From a virus: a stretch of 26,048 bases of DNA. The notes under the pieces were generated by a model, which worked only from the letters and a program-made list of their open reading frames with translations, had not been told where the DNA came from and did no database searches. A program made the position numbers and the translations under genes. The stretch is from positions 1 through 26,048 of the IMG/VR virus record IMGVR_UViG_3300028299_000364, one strand, 5' to 3'. Below are positions 8,888 to 18,485 of the stretch, one piece after another (position 1 is the stretch's first letter; each line of letters starts with the position of its first letter).

Positions 8888-9220
8888 TTATTCTTTTATT
8901 TCTTCTGTTGCTGCTAATTCTGCTTTAAAAGCCTTAGCCATAATAATACCTAATTGATGCTGTTCTGCAATTTTTTCTTGTTTTTCTTCAAGTGCAGCAT
9001 CTTTTTCTATTAAGTATGTAGCTAGTTCTGTTACATCATCTTCAGAATAATCATTGCCATATTCTTCAGCTAGCATATTATCTGCCGTAGTAGCGTATTT
9101 ATTAAGAACCTCTAAACGATCTTGAGTTAGTTGTTCTTCTGCATTTTTTTCAATAGTTTCAGAAACTTGTTCTTGATCAGCTTGAAGCATTGCATCATAT
9201 ATTTCTAATAAATTAGACAT
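8888..9220 (-). CDS. Small acidic scaffold-like protein
   Basis: 110 residues, strongly acidic and helical, with no Trp and no membrane segment. A segment GIIMAKAFKAELAA matches YMARGFMAELNE in the preceding 182-residue protein, so the two share a module. A GGAGG site inside the end of the preceding gene precedes the ATG (9218-9220). Position and composition suggest a scaffold or prohead core component removed by the maturation protease; this is inference. Confidence 0.6.
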   Translation of the reverse strand: MSNLLEIYDAMLQADQEQVSETIEKNAEEQLTQDRLEVLNKYATTADNMLAEEYGNDYSEDDVTELATYLIEKDAALEEKQEKIAEQHQLGIIMAKAFKAELAATEEIKE

Positions 9221-9223
9221 AAT

Positions 9224-9772
9224 TTAATTTTCCTCCGTTCCAAAAAAACGATTATATAGACCTAAAACAATCCGCTGATCCGGTTGTAAAGATGCCAACT
9301 TTTCTGCTTCAGATTCTTCTACTGCAGGTTCTTCTGCATCAGCAGCTACCTTTTCTACTGTTTTAGTAGTTATTTCATTTAATTCTGCCATAAATCCCCG
9401 AGCCATATAACGACCTTGTTTTTCTAAAAGAGCAATTGTTTCTTTATCTTCTTCAGAAAGTTCGGCTTCTTTTTCTGCTTCAGGTTCTTCTGCTGCAGAT
9501 TCTTCTGCTACAGGTTCTTCTGCTACAGGTTCTTCTGCTACAGGTTCTTCTGCTACAGGTTCTTCTGCTACAGGTTCTTCTGCTACAGGTTCTTCTGCTA
9601 CAGGTTCTTCTGCGTCAGCTACTTTAATTTCTTCTTTTACTTCAGCCGTTTCAACAACTTCTGTTTTAAGTTCGTCTACTTTGCTGTCGTCTAGAAGATT
9701 TTCCGCAAAAACTTGTTCCGCTTTTTTTACTGTCTCAAGTTCCTGTAGAATTTTATCGATGTTTACACCCAT
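9224..9772 (-). CDS. Acidic repeat protein, probable scaffold or prohead core protein
   Basis: 182 residues, very acidic. The N-terminal ~45 residues are helical. Residues about 52-96 hold tandem AEEPV pentapeptides encoded by a perfect 15-bp repeat. The C-terminal half has YMARGFMAELNE and ends with LQPDQRIVLGLYNRFFG, both echoed in the two following genes. TGGAGG lies upstream of the ATG. It follows the protease gene directly, the usual place for a scaffold. The flexible Pro/Glu repeat may act as a spacer or protease-sensitive linker. Confidence 0.65.
   Translation of the reverse strand: MGVNIDKILQELETVKKAEQVFAENLLDDSKVDELKTEVVETAEVKEEIKVADAEEPVAEEPVAEEPVAEEPVAEEPVAEEPVAEEPVAEESAAEEPEAEKEAELSEEDKETIALLEKQGRYMARGFMAELNEITTKTVEKVAADAEEPAVEESEAEKLASLQPDQRIVLGLYNRFFGTEEN
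9486..9620. repeat. 15-bp tandem repeat encoding AEEPV
   Basis: Seven identical copies of a 15-bp unit (plus strand TCTTCTGCTACAGGT) at 9501-9605, with degenerate copies on both sides. Identity at silent positions indicates very recent expansion, in contrast to the degenerate fibre repeat. The unit is a multiple of three, so copy-number changes keep the frame. Confidence 0.95.
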
Positions 9773-9788
9773 TTGTGTAATACCTCCA

Positions 9789-12700
9789 TTAGTTTATGAT
9801 TAAATCCTTATAAATAACATTTAATGTGTCTTCGTCTAATCGATTCAGAACACTAGCAAATTTTAGTCAATTTGAATTTAATGTTTTAAATTTATTTATT
9901 TGCTTTGATATTGTATTTAGCCCAGTTACACCCAAAATAGACGCTCCTAAAGCTACAAGCGCTGGATGCTTTCTCAAAAAATTTTCACTTGATGAGATAG
10001 GAATTCCTCGCTGTGCTTTTTGTTCAGGAAAAGAAGCAGCATAATATGATCCTGGAACAGTTATAAGCATTCCACCAATAACGTGTCCAGCATTTTCAAT
10101 CATACCTGCTTTCTTATCAAACGAATCCAAATCATGCACATGTTTTTGAGCCAATATTGAAACACCGGCCGCAGAACCAAGCATAGCTGTAAATATCCAA
10201 GGATGCCTTGCTAAAAACTTTTTAAATTCACTAGTACTAACATTATTAAATGTTTTTATATATCCGTAATATAAGCTACCCAACACTCCTAGAGGAACTA
10301 TTGGACTCTTAACTGAATTAAACACAGGATCTTCTGACTGGCCAAAAAAAACTTTACCTATAAGACTTCGTTCTTTTTTATTTCTATCAGGAAATACCTG
10401 ATTTAATTCTTCCGGAGATTGTGCTTGCTCTATAAAGTCCGCCTGGCTTATTTTATATAAACCACGCGCAATAATGTTAGGCTTTGTTAAAGCCATTCCT
10501 GGCAAGTCTTCAATTAACAACCCGGCAATTTTTTCATTAAAACGATCAAGAGATATATCTTCTGGAACAATGGCTTTTAGATTTGGATTTACATCAAAAC
10601 AAATATTAGCTTTTTCAAGTTCTTCTGCTCCGAGTGCTTTTCCCATACTATATAAAGCTAGTTTTTGAAAGTCTTCTCGTACAGGTACAATTCGTAATCC
10701 AATAAATGTTGAAAGTATTTCACTTAGCGGATACTCCGAAAGTTTTTCAATAGTTTCTTTGGATAGACGTTTTTGGGATGATCGTATTAAATTTTTTGGA
10801 TCATCTGCAATAACTTCTATTTTACCATCTATTTTCTTTTTTATCTCAGCTTGAGATTCAAGTTCTGCTGTTTTAGCAATACTTTGTGCTCAAGTTAAGG
10901 GCTCATCGATCATTTCATTTGCTGATTTATCAAAAGACGAAGAAGTTTTATTAGAAAGTTTCTTTATAAAACTAGCCGTCTTTTCGGCAGGGATTGTTAC
11001 TACACTAATGTCAAAAAACTTTGGTTGATTGTTTATAGCATAAACCTTTTTACCGTTTGGCATTACCTTATTCATGTTGTTTTTTAAATGTTCGCAATAA
11101 TTCGCGACCTTTGTTGCTTCGTTTCCACATATGCTGCAAGTATCTTTTGGAACTCTGCAATTATGAACTGCATACTGCTCTACTACATAAGAATTGTCTT
11201 TTTCTACTTCAAAGTTATAAACGGGCCCTTCATAATTTTCTTCTGCAATACTTTCGATACCTAAAAGATAAAAATCTTCATATTCAAAAGGACCCCCTTT
11301 ACCGCCCGATCCCATAGAATCGATATTTTGAATCTTATTTGCATATTTATATAATTCGTTGTTTGCTGTTTTTCTAAATCTTAAAATCCATTCTATGGTT
11401 TCCTCGTTTGAAAATCCTTTTCCGGCTCCGTGAATATTTCTTCCAATAGTGACGTTTAGCCCAATTGAAAAACCTAACCATTGAATTTGTTCTAAAAGTT
11501 GTTTATTGCACGAACTTATATAAATTTGATTTTTATGAAAAAAGCCATCTCCTGAAATATATGCACCTAAAAAAGTAAGTTTAGCTTCTTTACTTCAATT
11601 AAAAATATCTTTATGCAAAAACTTTTTATGGCTATACTTTCCACAATATTTTAACACTTCTTTTTTTAAATCTTTTGAAAAAATCCGAATTACTAAAGCT
11701 TCTTTTGAATGAGACCGTGTTCCAAATTTTGCTTCCGGTAATTGTAATATCTTTAAAACGCTGTCTATCTCTTGTACTATTTGATCTTTTTCATTAACAC
11801 TAAATTCTACCCCACTATCATTAATGTGTGTATACCCTTCAGCCAAATACCAACCTAAAAGTTTAGCCTTTGCGACAGATACATCAATTCCATCAACATT
11901 CTTTGGCTTTGGTATAAATAAATGATCGTGCACCGAAAGATCTTCTGAATTTTTTCAAACAGCGTCGTCAACTGACAATTGTTTTCGTCTTATTACCCGA
12001 TTTTTTTCATCTTTGTCAAAAAATTTATCAGGTTCAATAATCAATCATGGGTGTTCTTTAGTAGCTGTAATTGTTTCTCTATACTTACCAACAGGGTTTA
12101 TTGTGTATATCTTTCCAGAATAATCCCTTGGATGTAATTCAGTTACTTTGTGTATTTCTCCCATGTGTGTTAATACTTCATCCCCAACTTGAATATTTTC
12201 GATCGGTTTCTTGGAAAAATCACTAAGTATAATATTAGTACCAGCTTGGACACATCCCATACTCACCGCGGGCAGTTCGCCTTTATCCAATCTTTCTATA
12301 ACAGGTTTAGCTTTGCTCTTGTCTAATTCCAAAACTAATTCAACTCTTTTCATTTTATCATTATAATGTGCAAATTTTACTTGTCCTAATGACAATTTCG
12401 GATCTTTATTTACATGATGTGTGTAAACATGGCCGAGAGCTTCAAAAGTTTTATGATAATCTTTTAATGCTTTTTCAGGAAAATAATCGCCATTTCGGTT
12501 TGAATTATGTCCAATAAAATCAACAACATACGAGTTATCATCTTCAACTTCTAGATTATAAATGGATGTTTTTTCTATTTCTTCAAACATAACTGATTTT
12601 ACTTTCGCTAAAATATATCCGGTTGGTAAAATAAAAAAACCACCATTTTTACTAACTCGTTCTGTTAGATTTACACTTTTTAATCGTAATGTTTTTTCGA

Positions 12701-13868
12701 GCAACTCGGGCGTGTAATAACTACCAATACTTCCTTCATAAATATTATGATCTTCAGTTCCAAAACAATTATTACTGAATTTATTACAGCCGAGAGATGT
12801 TGTAGAAACAACTCCAATTTTAGCTAATAAACGTTGTAACGAAAAAGCTAAGTTTCTTGATACAGTGCTAAATTTAATTGTGTTTTCATACCTACTGTTG
12901 TCTGCGTCCGTTGTTAGATGCCCGTCGCCATCTAAATAAGCCGCAATAAAAGTTTTAATCCATTCATCGGTTTGAGCAAAAATTTCAGGATGTATAAATT
13001 TTCTTTTTGAGTGGTGCCCTAAATATTTTTCTAAAATATAAGCCATCTCTTTTCAACCAACACTTACCCTTAAAGCTTTATCTGATGTTTGAGACTCAGA
13101 GATAAACAACGAATGCTCAGCTTTTTGAACAATTTCATTTAATTTATCGATCATCTTCTGATCTGATTTACCAAATACAAAGACAATGCCGGCCCAATCA
13201 TCTTTTTGATTTATCCTGTCATATCTCTTTGTTAAACAGCCTTCTGCTAAATAATAACCAAAAAGATGTGCATAATCAAGCGGCAACTGTTCGGGCAACT
13301 TTTCAAACTTTGGATCAATGGGAGAATAAACATAATCTCCGGGACGTATTTCTTTTGCATTAATTCATTCGGGCTTTAGTTGCGATAATTCATTTAAAAA
13401 TTCTTCTCGAGATATTTTTTGTTTGTAATACCTTTTTTGAATAGGCACAAAATTTTCTTTTTTTAAGAGTAAAAAAGGATGATTTTCTGTAGATGTCTGC
13501 TCTTCAGCAAAATTTTGAATTTTAATTTTAGTTTGTAGCCCGTCATAATCTTTAACAAAACATGAAATAACTTTTTTAAAAGAATTTGTATGTGTTCAAA
13601 CTTGATCATCTTTTTTTATTTCTTCTATAGGGCTATAACCCATATTAGTTAAGATAGGTTGACCCTTAAAAAAACATCCAAAAAACTCTCCAGCCGCTAA
13701 TGCATTTACAAGTGCATACTCTTTTTCAGGTTTGCCATCTAAACCTTCTATATATTCTTGAATTTCCGGTGCATATTCAGCACGTTTTTCCATAGACGTT
13801 CCGGAAAGCACAGAAAAAACTTCAGTGTTGTTATCACCGTATATATAATTTAGAGTTTTTTCGATCAT
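9789..13868 (-). CDS. Prohead maturation protease with two inteins and a hydrophobic C-terminal domain
   Basis: A 1359-residue precursor that would give about 603 residues after removal of two inteins (residues 65-455 and 539-903). The joined extein has NRNGDYFPEKAL, YTHHVNKDP (candidate catalytic His 484/485) and VSMG (candidate catalytic Ser 536), then a CSICGN...YC.HL zinc-like segment and FFDISVVTIPAEKTA. This pattern is that of prohead serine proteases of large phages, which cleave scaffold and capsid during maturation. The C-terminal ~290 residues have four hydrophobic Gly/Ala-rich segments (about 1188-1205, 1223-1240, 1262-1277, 1302-1317), unusual for a protease. Eight TGA codons must be read as Trp; with them the frame is open throughout. 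The start overlaps the preceding stop as TAATG. The protease call is confident; the tail's role is unknown. Confidence 0.85.
11160..12254 (-). mobile_element. Intein 2 of the protease, LAGLIDADG type
   Basis: 365 residues, inserted directly after the active-site VSMG. It starts with Cys in the splicing-block context CVQAGTNIILSD, has TATKEHPW as the block B His region, and ends VVEQYAVHN before a +1 Cys. Two LAGLIDADG-like helices are present, LLGWYLAEG (670-678) and FLGAYISGDG (766-775). The acidic residues needed for a homing endonuclease are therefore at least partly kept (E and D), so the element may still be mobile. Three Trp are TGA and three TGG, so it has adapted to the recoded genome. 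Confidence 0.9.
12504..13676 (-). mobile_element. Intein 1 of the protease, LAGLIDADG type
   Basis: 391 residues, inserted before the conserved SNRNGDYFP. It begins CFFKGQPILTNMGYSPIEEI (block A), has the block B sequence STENHPFLLL, and ends DNSYVVDFIGHN followed by +1 Ser. The LAGLIDADG-like helices are LFGYYLAEG (202-210) and FIAAYLDGDG (307-316). Terminal His-Asn and first Cys suggest it is splicing-competent. Three TGA and two TGG Trp codons. It is not a close copy of intein 2: the C-terminal block is alike (DNSYVV) but the endonuclease parts differ. Confidence 0.9.
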
Positions 13869-14356
13869 TATCCGATGGAAGTTGGATCCATTGCCGAATG
13901 CATATAATTTTTTATGAGTGTTTGTGCAAAGGCATCCCGCGCCGAATTTGCATTCAACGATAATCCTTTTGCAGGCCCTCTAGCTTTTATAATACTTTCA
14001 TTTATACTTGTTAAAGTGCCGTACGTGTCTGGAGCAGGACCACCAAATTCATCTGGAAGACCACGAGCTAAAGACTGTCTAATAAATGCGCCGGCTGCAA
14101 GAGGATCTTGCGCCATATAGGGAGCAAAATGATATAACGATGCTCAATAACGTGCAACGGTTTCAGGTTTTTCTTTTTTTAATTCAGGATGGGCATCTAA
14201 CATCTTAGCATAATATTCAGTACTTTTAGTTTTTAAATTACGCATTTTTAAATAGTCAATTATTACATCAATTATTTTTGCACTGACTGTTAAGCCTGTA
14301 GCAACAGCAGCACCCATCATTAAACTGCCTCTTAAATCTGCTTTTTTTTCATTCAT
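13868..14356 (-). CDS. Unknown protein with one predicted membrane segment
   Basis: 162 residues. An N-terminal hydrophobic Gly/Ala segment (about residues 9-30, SLMMGAAVATGLTVSAKIID) is followed by a soluble part containing RYWASLYHFAPYMAQDPLAA, in which the Trp is TGA (14144-14146). The C-terminal ~90 residues are rich in Gly and Pro. It is coupled to the protease by TAATG. Its place between terminase and protease is where a portal is usually found, but it is far too short for one. The family is not recognised. Confidence 0.65.
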
Positions 14357-14365
14357 CTCTTTAGA

Positions 14366-15388
14366 CTACCTAAATATTTTTTGTGGGTTTTTTGTTGGTC
14401 CTAATTTTGCATATCCCTGTTCTAAAAAAGCACCTTGTTCTACTTTCCCTTTACTTTTTCCAAAATAATATGAACCAACAGATAGTGGTACTGCAGCCGC
14501 CAAAATAGGATGTTTACCTGGAAACACTATTATACTTTTTAAAAATTTACCCATATTGGTAATAGGTTCTTTTTTTAAAAAGTTTGGTATTCCAGCTTCT
14601 TTTATAATATCAACATATTTTTGCGTATAGTGGGAAAGGGCATTATCAATTTGTTGATGTCTTCCAACATTGCCTGCTGCACTCACAGCACTTTTAAAAA
14701 TTTTAGACTCTGGATTTGGTGAAGCATGATATTGTGCTTCTTTTTCAAATGAATAAAACTTTAAATCGTCTTTTAGGTCATTTTGAATATTTTCACACAG
14801 TGATTCACCAATTGGGTTAGCAGCAATAAAAACAATGTTTTTTATATCTGCAAATGATGTATCTTGTAACATTGCCTGCTTTACATGATATTTTAAATCT
14901 AAATAATTTTTTTCAAAAGAACTATTTGTTTCTAATAAAGCATCTGTTAGAAATTGTATTGTACCCTTACAAGCAGAAGCTTCTTTTAGTCATTCACTCT
15001 TACTTTTTGAAAGAATTACTTTGTCAGATCTCTCTACCCCTTCTAAGCTTGCAAATTTATTAAAAACTTCCGACACAGAAACCTGTGTAAGAGGTTGATT
15101 ATAATCATTAGAAACGACAGTTGAAGCTTCTTTTTCAAGACCTTGGCTAATTTCAAATGCTTTTTTTGCATCCGCTAACGGAAAATTAATATATTTATTT
15201 TCCGCAGTTTTCATTAGTGATAGATATAGTTCAACATTGGCTGACTCAGCAACACGATTAGTTTGATGTTGATTCAATCCTTTTGTCGTAGCTATTTTTG
15301 CCAAATTATCTGTTAAATTGGCTTTATTATCTAAATAATCTTGAGAAAGTTCTTTGCCCAGGTTGTCCAAATCGTGTGCAGTAAACAT
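14366..15388 (-). CDS. Unknown head-region protein with a C-terminal hydrophobic segment
   Basis: 340 residues. The N-terminal ~250 are helical and soluble; near the C-terminus is KHPILAAAVPLSVGSYYFG followed by a basic KSKGK, a pattern shared with several other proteins of the window. One TGA (14990-14992) is read as Trp. It ends in TAG. The first ATG is preceded by AGGAG at an unusually long spacing of 13 bases, and a strong promoter-like sequence ends only five bases before the ATG. It is the first gene after the terminase. Not recognisable as a portal: it lacks the size and the mixed domain pattern. Confidence 0.65.
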
Positions 15389-15393
15389 AACTT

Positions 15394-15422
15394 AATATAA
15401 TCTCCTATGTTTAGATTGTCAA
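15394..15422 (-). promoter_or_regulatory. Near-consensus promoter overlapping a start region
   Basis: On the minus strand a perfect TTGACA (15417-15422), a 17-base spacer and TATATT (15394-15399), in the short gap after the terminase. The -10 element ends five bases before the ATG at 15388, so the transcript would begin at or inside the start codon, that is, leaderless or misplaced. The spacer also holds the AGGAG that would serve transcripts reading in from the terminase. Confidence 0.6.
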
Positions 15423-15444
15423 GTAATATTTTATTTTTTTATTA

Positions 15445-18216
15445 TTAGGCAGAACCATATGCTAACTGGGCTGACAAAATTGCATATAAGGTCGCATGAA
15501 AAAAATCATCAGGACCTACATTTATATACTTGCTTTTTCCTAATTCCTCATTATATTCTGTTTGAATATTTAAAATATCCTCTAAGAATGTTTGAGAGTC
15601 TTCTCATTTTGGAAATACTACCTTTCCACTTTTTATTAAACTAAATACGTCATTCATTGTTTGGTTTCTACTAAGAGTATACGCAGGCATTTGCTTGTTT
15701 CATCTTAATTTTTCTTTTTGAGCAGCATTGTGTTGAAATGCAATTACTACTTTTTTTCCTATTCGTTTCTGTATTTCGCTATTAGGTGCTTCACCCATAC
15801 CATAGTCAGCTGCCAAAATCTCACAATTTCATATATTCATTAATCTTGGAACTTCATCATGAATAAAACCATAATCTGCTTCTTTTCCTATAAATCTTTT
15901 AGCATATACCACATGATATTTATTATCACCACGTAACTGAACAACACTAATAATAGTATATGACTCAGTTGAATTTACAGGACCATAATCAATTCCCATA
16001 ATAGACTGATAAGACAAATCAAGTTCTGAAGGAGTTTCCTGTATATTTTTATTTTGGCTGCAAGCGGCCATAACTTCTGTTCTAGTAATTGGCGCCACGC
16101 CATGATCATACTCAAGAGCAAGAACTTCATTAAAAAATGCAGCCTTACTATAAGTTTTCATTTTACCTATAACATCTTTTTCTCAACTAACCCATGGAGC
16201 TTTTGCAAAATGTAATAAACAAACTCTATAACCTTCTAAAGTAGGTTTATCTTTTATATTTGAGTATGTTGAAATCCATTCACCTTTTATAATATTAGTA
16301 TCTAATTCCTTTCCGCAATTAGCATTATTACAAATTAAAAAATGTGGGCCAATATTTGACTCATCTAAAAGATTTCAATGATTGCAATGCGGACATTTTA
16401 ATAGATATTCGTTTTGTGTAGATGCATACCAAAGATCTGCTAAAGTTCCTTTTGTTCGTTTTGGAGTTCCTGAATATAATGTACGTTTATACAATGATCG
16501 TGACATTGTTTCATGAATAACTGGAATAACGCTTGCTTTTAAATCTTGGATTTCATCCAAAAGATTAAAATCCGCCGACATGCCTCGTAAATGATCAGCT
16601 GATAACAACGCATATCTTAAATACATGCGACTATAATTAAGAAGTTGTTTCATGAATACATTTTGTACCATTGTGCTATTTAAATAATGTTCTTTAATCA
16701 AAGGAGAAGTTTCAAGTACAGGTGCTACACGATCCCTAGAAAACACTTTTGCTTGATCCACCGTAGGTGCCACATATAAAGTTCGAAAGTGTGGAATGAG
16801 CGCACTATTTGAAACCATTATATTCGCCAAGGTTGTACTTTTTGAAGTATTCTTGGTCAAAATACCATCAATTTGAAATGTGTGAATGCCCTCAATTTCT
16901 AAAGCCGTAGTAGCTTTTTTTCCCAAAAGCACTATTGAAGTGACTTTATCAAAATGAAAATCCGCATCATAAAGTTTTTGAAGCTGTGTAAACGTACAAT
17001 CAGTTTTTAAATATCTTTTTAGTTTTTCATAAGAAACATTATTATTAGGACTATAGAATCTTTTATCTTTTTTTGGCCTATCTTTTTTTAATTGTTCATA
17101 TACAAATTTTTTATCAATAACTAATCGGTTATGCGTTTTATGTAAATTTTGTATTAACTGCGGCGGTGCTTTTTTTGTCAAAATTTGATTATAAAAACTT
17201 TTTATTGCATCCTGTCCTTCTAAAGTTAATTTATAAACTTTTTTGTTTGTATCTTTATAAACTTTTGGTATAGATTCTGATATTATTGAATGTATGCCTA
17301 ACTTTAAAAGAAGTATTTGTATGCCCTTTATTAGCTTTTCAGATATGAGGCCTATACCAACATAATGATCACCTGAAAATTTAGTCGATCAATATCCATC
17401 AATGTCTCACCAAATTCTTAAATAATCTTTTAACTGTTTTTCAGAAAGATTATATACTAGATCAGGATGAAATTTTGTTTGTGAGTTAGACGGATATAGT
17501 CCTAAACTTTTAAATCATTCTTTTAGAGGAGACGATTTACCAATACCTATTCCATTTATTCTATATTGACCGGGATACATATCTTGTGGCAAGGCATGTA
17601 ATGAAATGTCTGGATGAAAATCTTTTAAAGCTTTTCTAAATTCTTGGACTATCGCAGCATCACAATTAGTAAAAGTAAATGAGCGGGTTGTCATTTCACC
17701 TTCAGCGAGCATATATGCTAAAACTTTATACTGATGGTCTGGAACAGTTGCTTCTTGTCGTAGTGCACACCTATTATTACGTGAAAGTGCTATAAAATCA
17801 TTAATTTTTAGATCTTTTGCATTTTTAAAGCCAAACGCAGTTCAAATGGGGTGATTTCCAGTTACTCTTAAGGAGCGCCCTGTTCTGGTTTTTATATGAA
17901 AAACGTCTTCTTGTCCGTTATCCCACTTATTTTTTACAACAGAAATAACGTTTTTAAATGTGTCTTGATTAAAGCCAATTATTTCTTCGCCTGGCTTTAT
18001 ATCACTTGCTAAAACTGCCTGACCATTAGCTAAATTTAAAATTTGTATATTATCAACACATTGACGACTAAACTTTAAAACAATATCACTGGCAGGATCA
18101 TTATATATTGCACGCATATGCGGATAAGCATCTAATGACAGCGGATGCCCATCTATATGTAAAAAACTCTCCGCAAAATCACTTCTACGAAGTTCTAATA
18201 TTTTTTTAGAACCCAT
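15445..18216 (-). CDS. Terminase large subunit with intein
   Basis: A 923-residue precursor; about 519 residues after intein removal, the usual size. It is the ATP-driven motor and nuclease that packages DNA through the portal. The intein interrupts the Walker A region: SRQ before it and TSKSTTLAN after it. Walker B is NLLDEIQD (acidic 554). A zinc-ribbon-like CPHCNHW...CNNANCG follows, as in GpA-type terminases. The RNase H-like nuclease has aspartates in MGIDYG (D743), AADYGMGE (D804) and DDFFHATLYA (D903/904). Nine TGA codons, five of them in the extein, are read as Trp; WVSWEKDV and FPKWED fall at family Trp positions. It starts at TAATG overlapping the bS21 gene and stops with TAA. Confidence 0.95.
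16849..18060 (-). mobile_element. Terminase intein, LAGLIDADG type
   Basis: 404 residues (53-456). It starts with Cys (CVDNIQILNLANGQAVLASD), has the block B-type VTGNHPI, and ends TFQIDGILTKN before +1 Thr. The penultimate residue is Lys in place of the usual His, which may slow splicing. Endonuclease helices: VLAYMLAEG (165-173) and YLRIWWDIDG (265-274). Insertion in the Walker A loop is a known hot spot for terminase inteins and would block ATP binding until splicing. Four TGA and two TGG Trp codons. Confidence 0.9.
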
Positions 18217-18485
18217 TAATAATCAAAAACCTGTTTCGTATATTTTGCAAGATGTTCAGCTTTTTTACGAGCTGCTCTTAATTTAGCACTTTTTTTAACA
18301 AAAAAAGTATGATCATAAAAAGTTTCCATTATTTGCGCCGTATCCATACGTTTATGTAAACGTCTTAATGCCTCATCAACTGCTGATACATCATTATAAT
18401 GTACGTATACCATTAATCCAGAATCTTGTGGTCGGTCGTCTTTTTTATCTGTTTTTTGCTTAAAGGATGAAATATTCATCGACAT
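18216..18485 (-). CDS. rpsU-like: Phage-encoded ribosomal protein bS21 homologue
   Basis: 89 residues from the first ATG. Residues 25-80 align with bacterial bS21: a start like MVYVHYND, the core VDEALRRLHKRMD matching the family's DVALRRFKR, and a basic tail with KKSAKLRAARKKAEHLAK. bS21 binds the 30S subunit near the anti-Shine-Dalgarno end of 16S rRNA and affects initiation; viral copies are known from other large phages. The N-terminal 24 residues are extra, and a start at 18413 would give the standard length, so the start is uncertain. Its 5' end overlaps the nucleotidyltransferase gene by 26 bases, and its stop overlaps the terminase start (TAATG). No Trp. Confidence 0.8.
   Translation of the reverse strand: MSMNISSFKQKTDKKDDRPQDSGLMVYVHYNDVSAVDEALRRLHKRMDTAQIMETFYDHTFFVKKSAKLRAARKKAEHLAKYTKQVFDY

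Noticed and set aside
9436-9627. Leu-rich plus-strand frame
   Set aside because: Mirror of the AEEPV repeat; repeat is explained by the minus-strand gene.
9789-18216. Pseudogenes or frameshifted genes in terminase and protease
   Set aside because: All breaks are single in-frame TGA codons with no frame change, and the same pattern occurs across the whole window.
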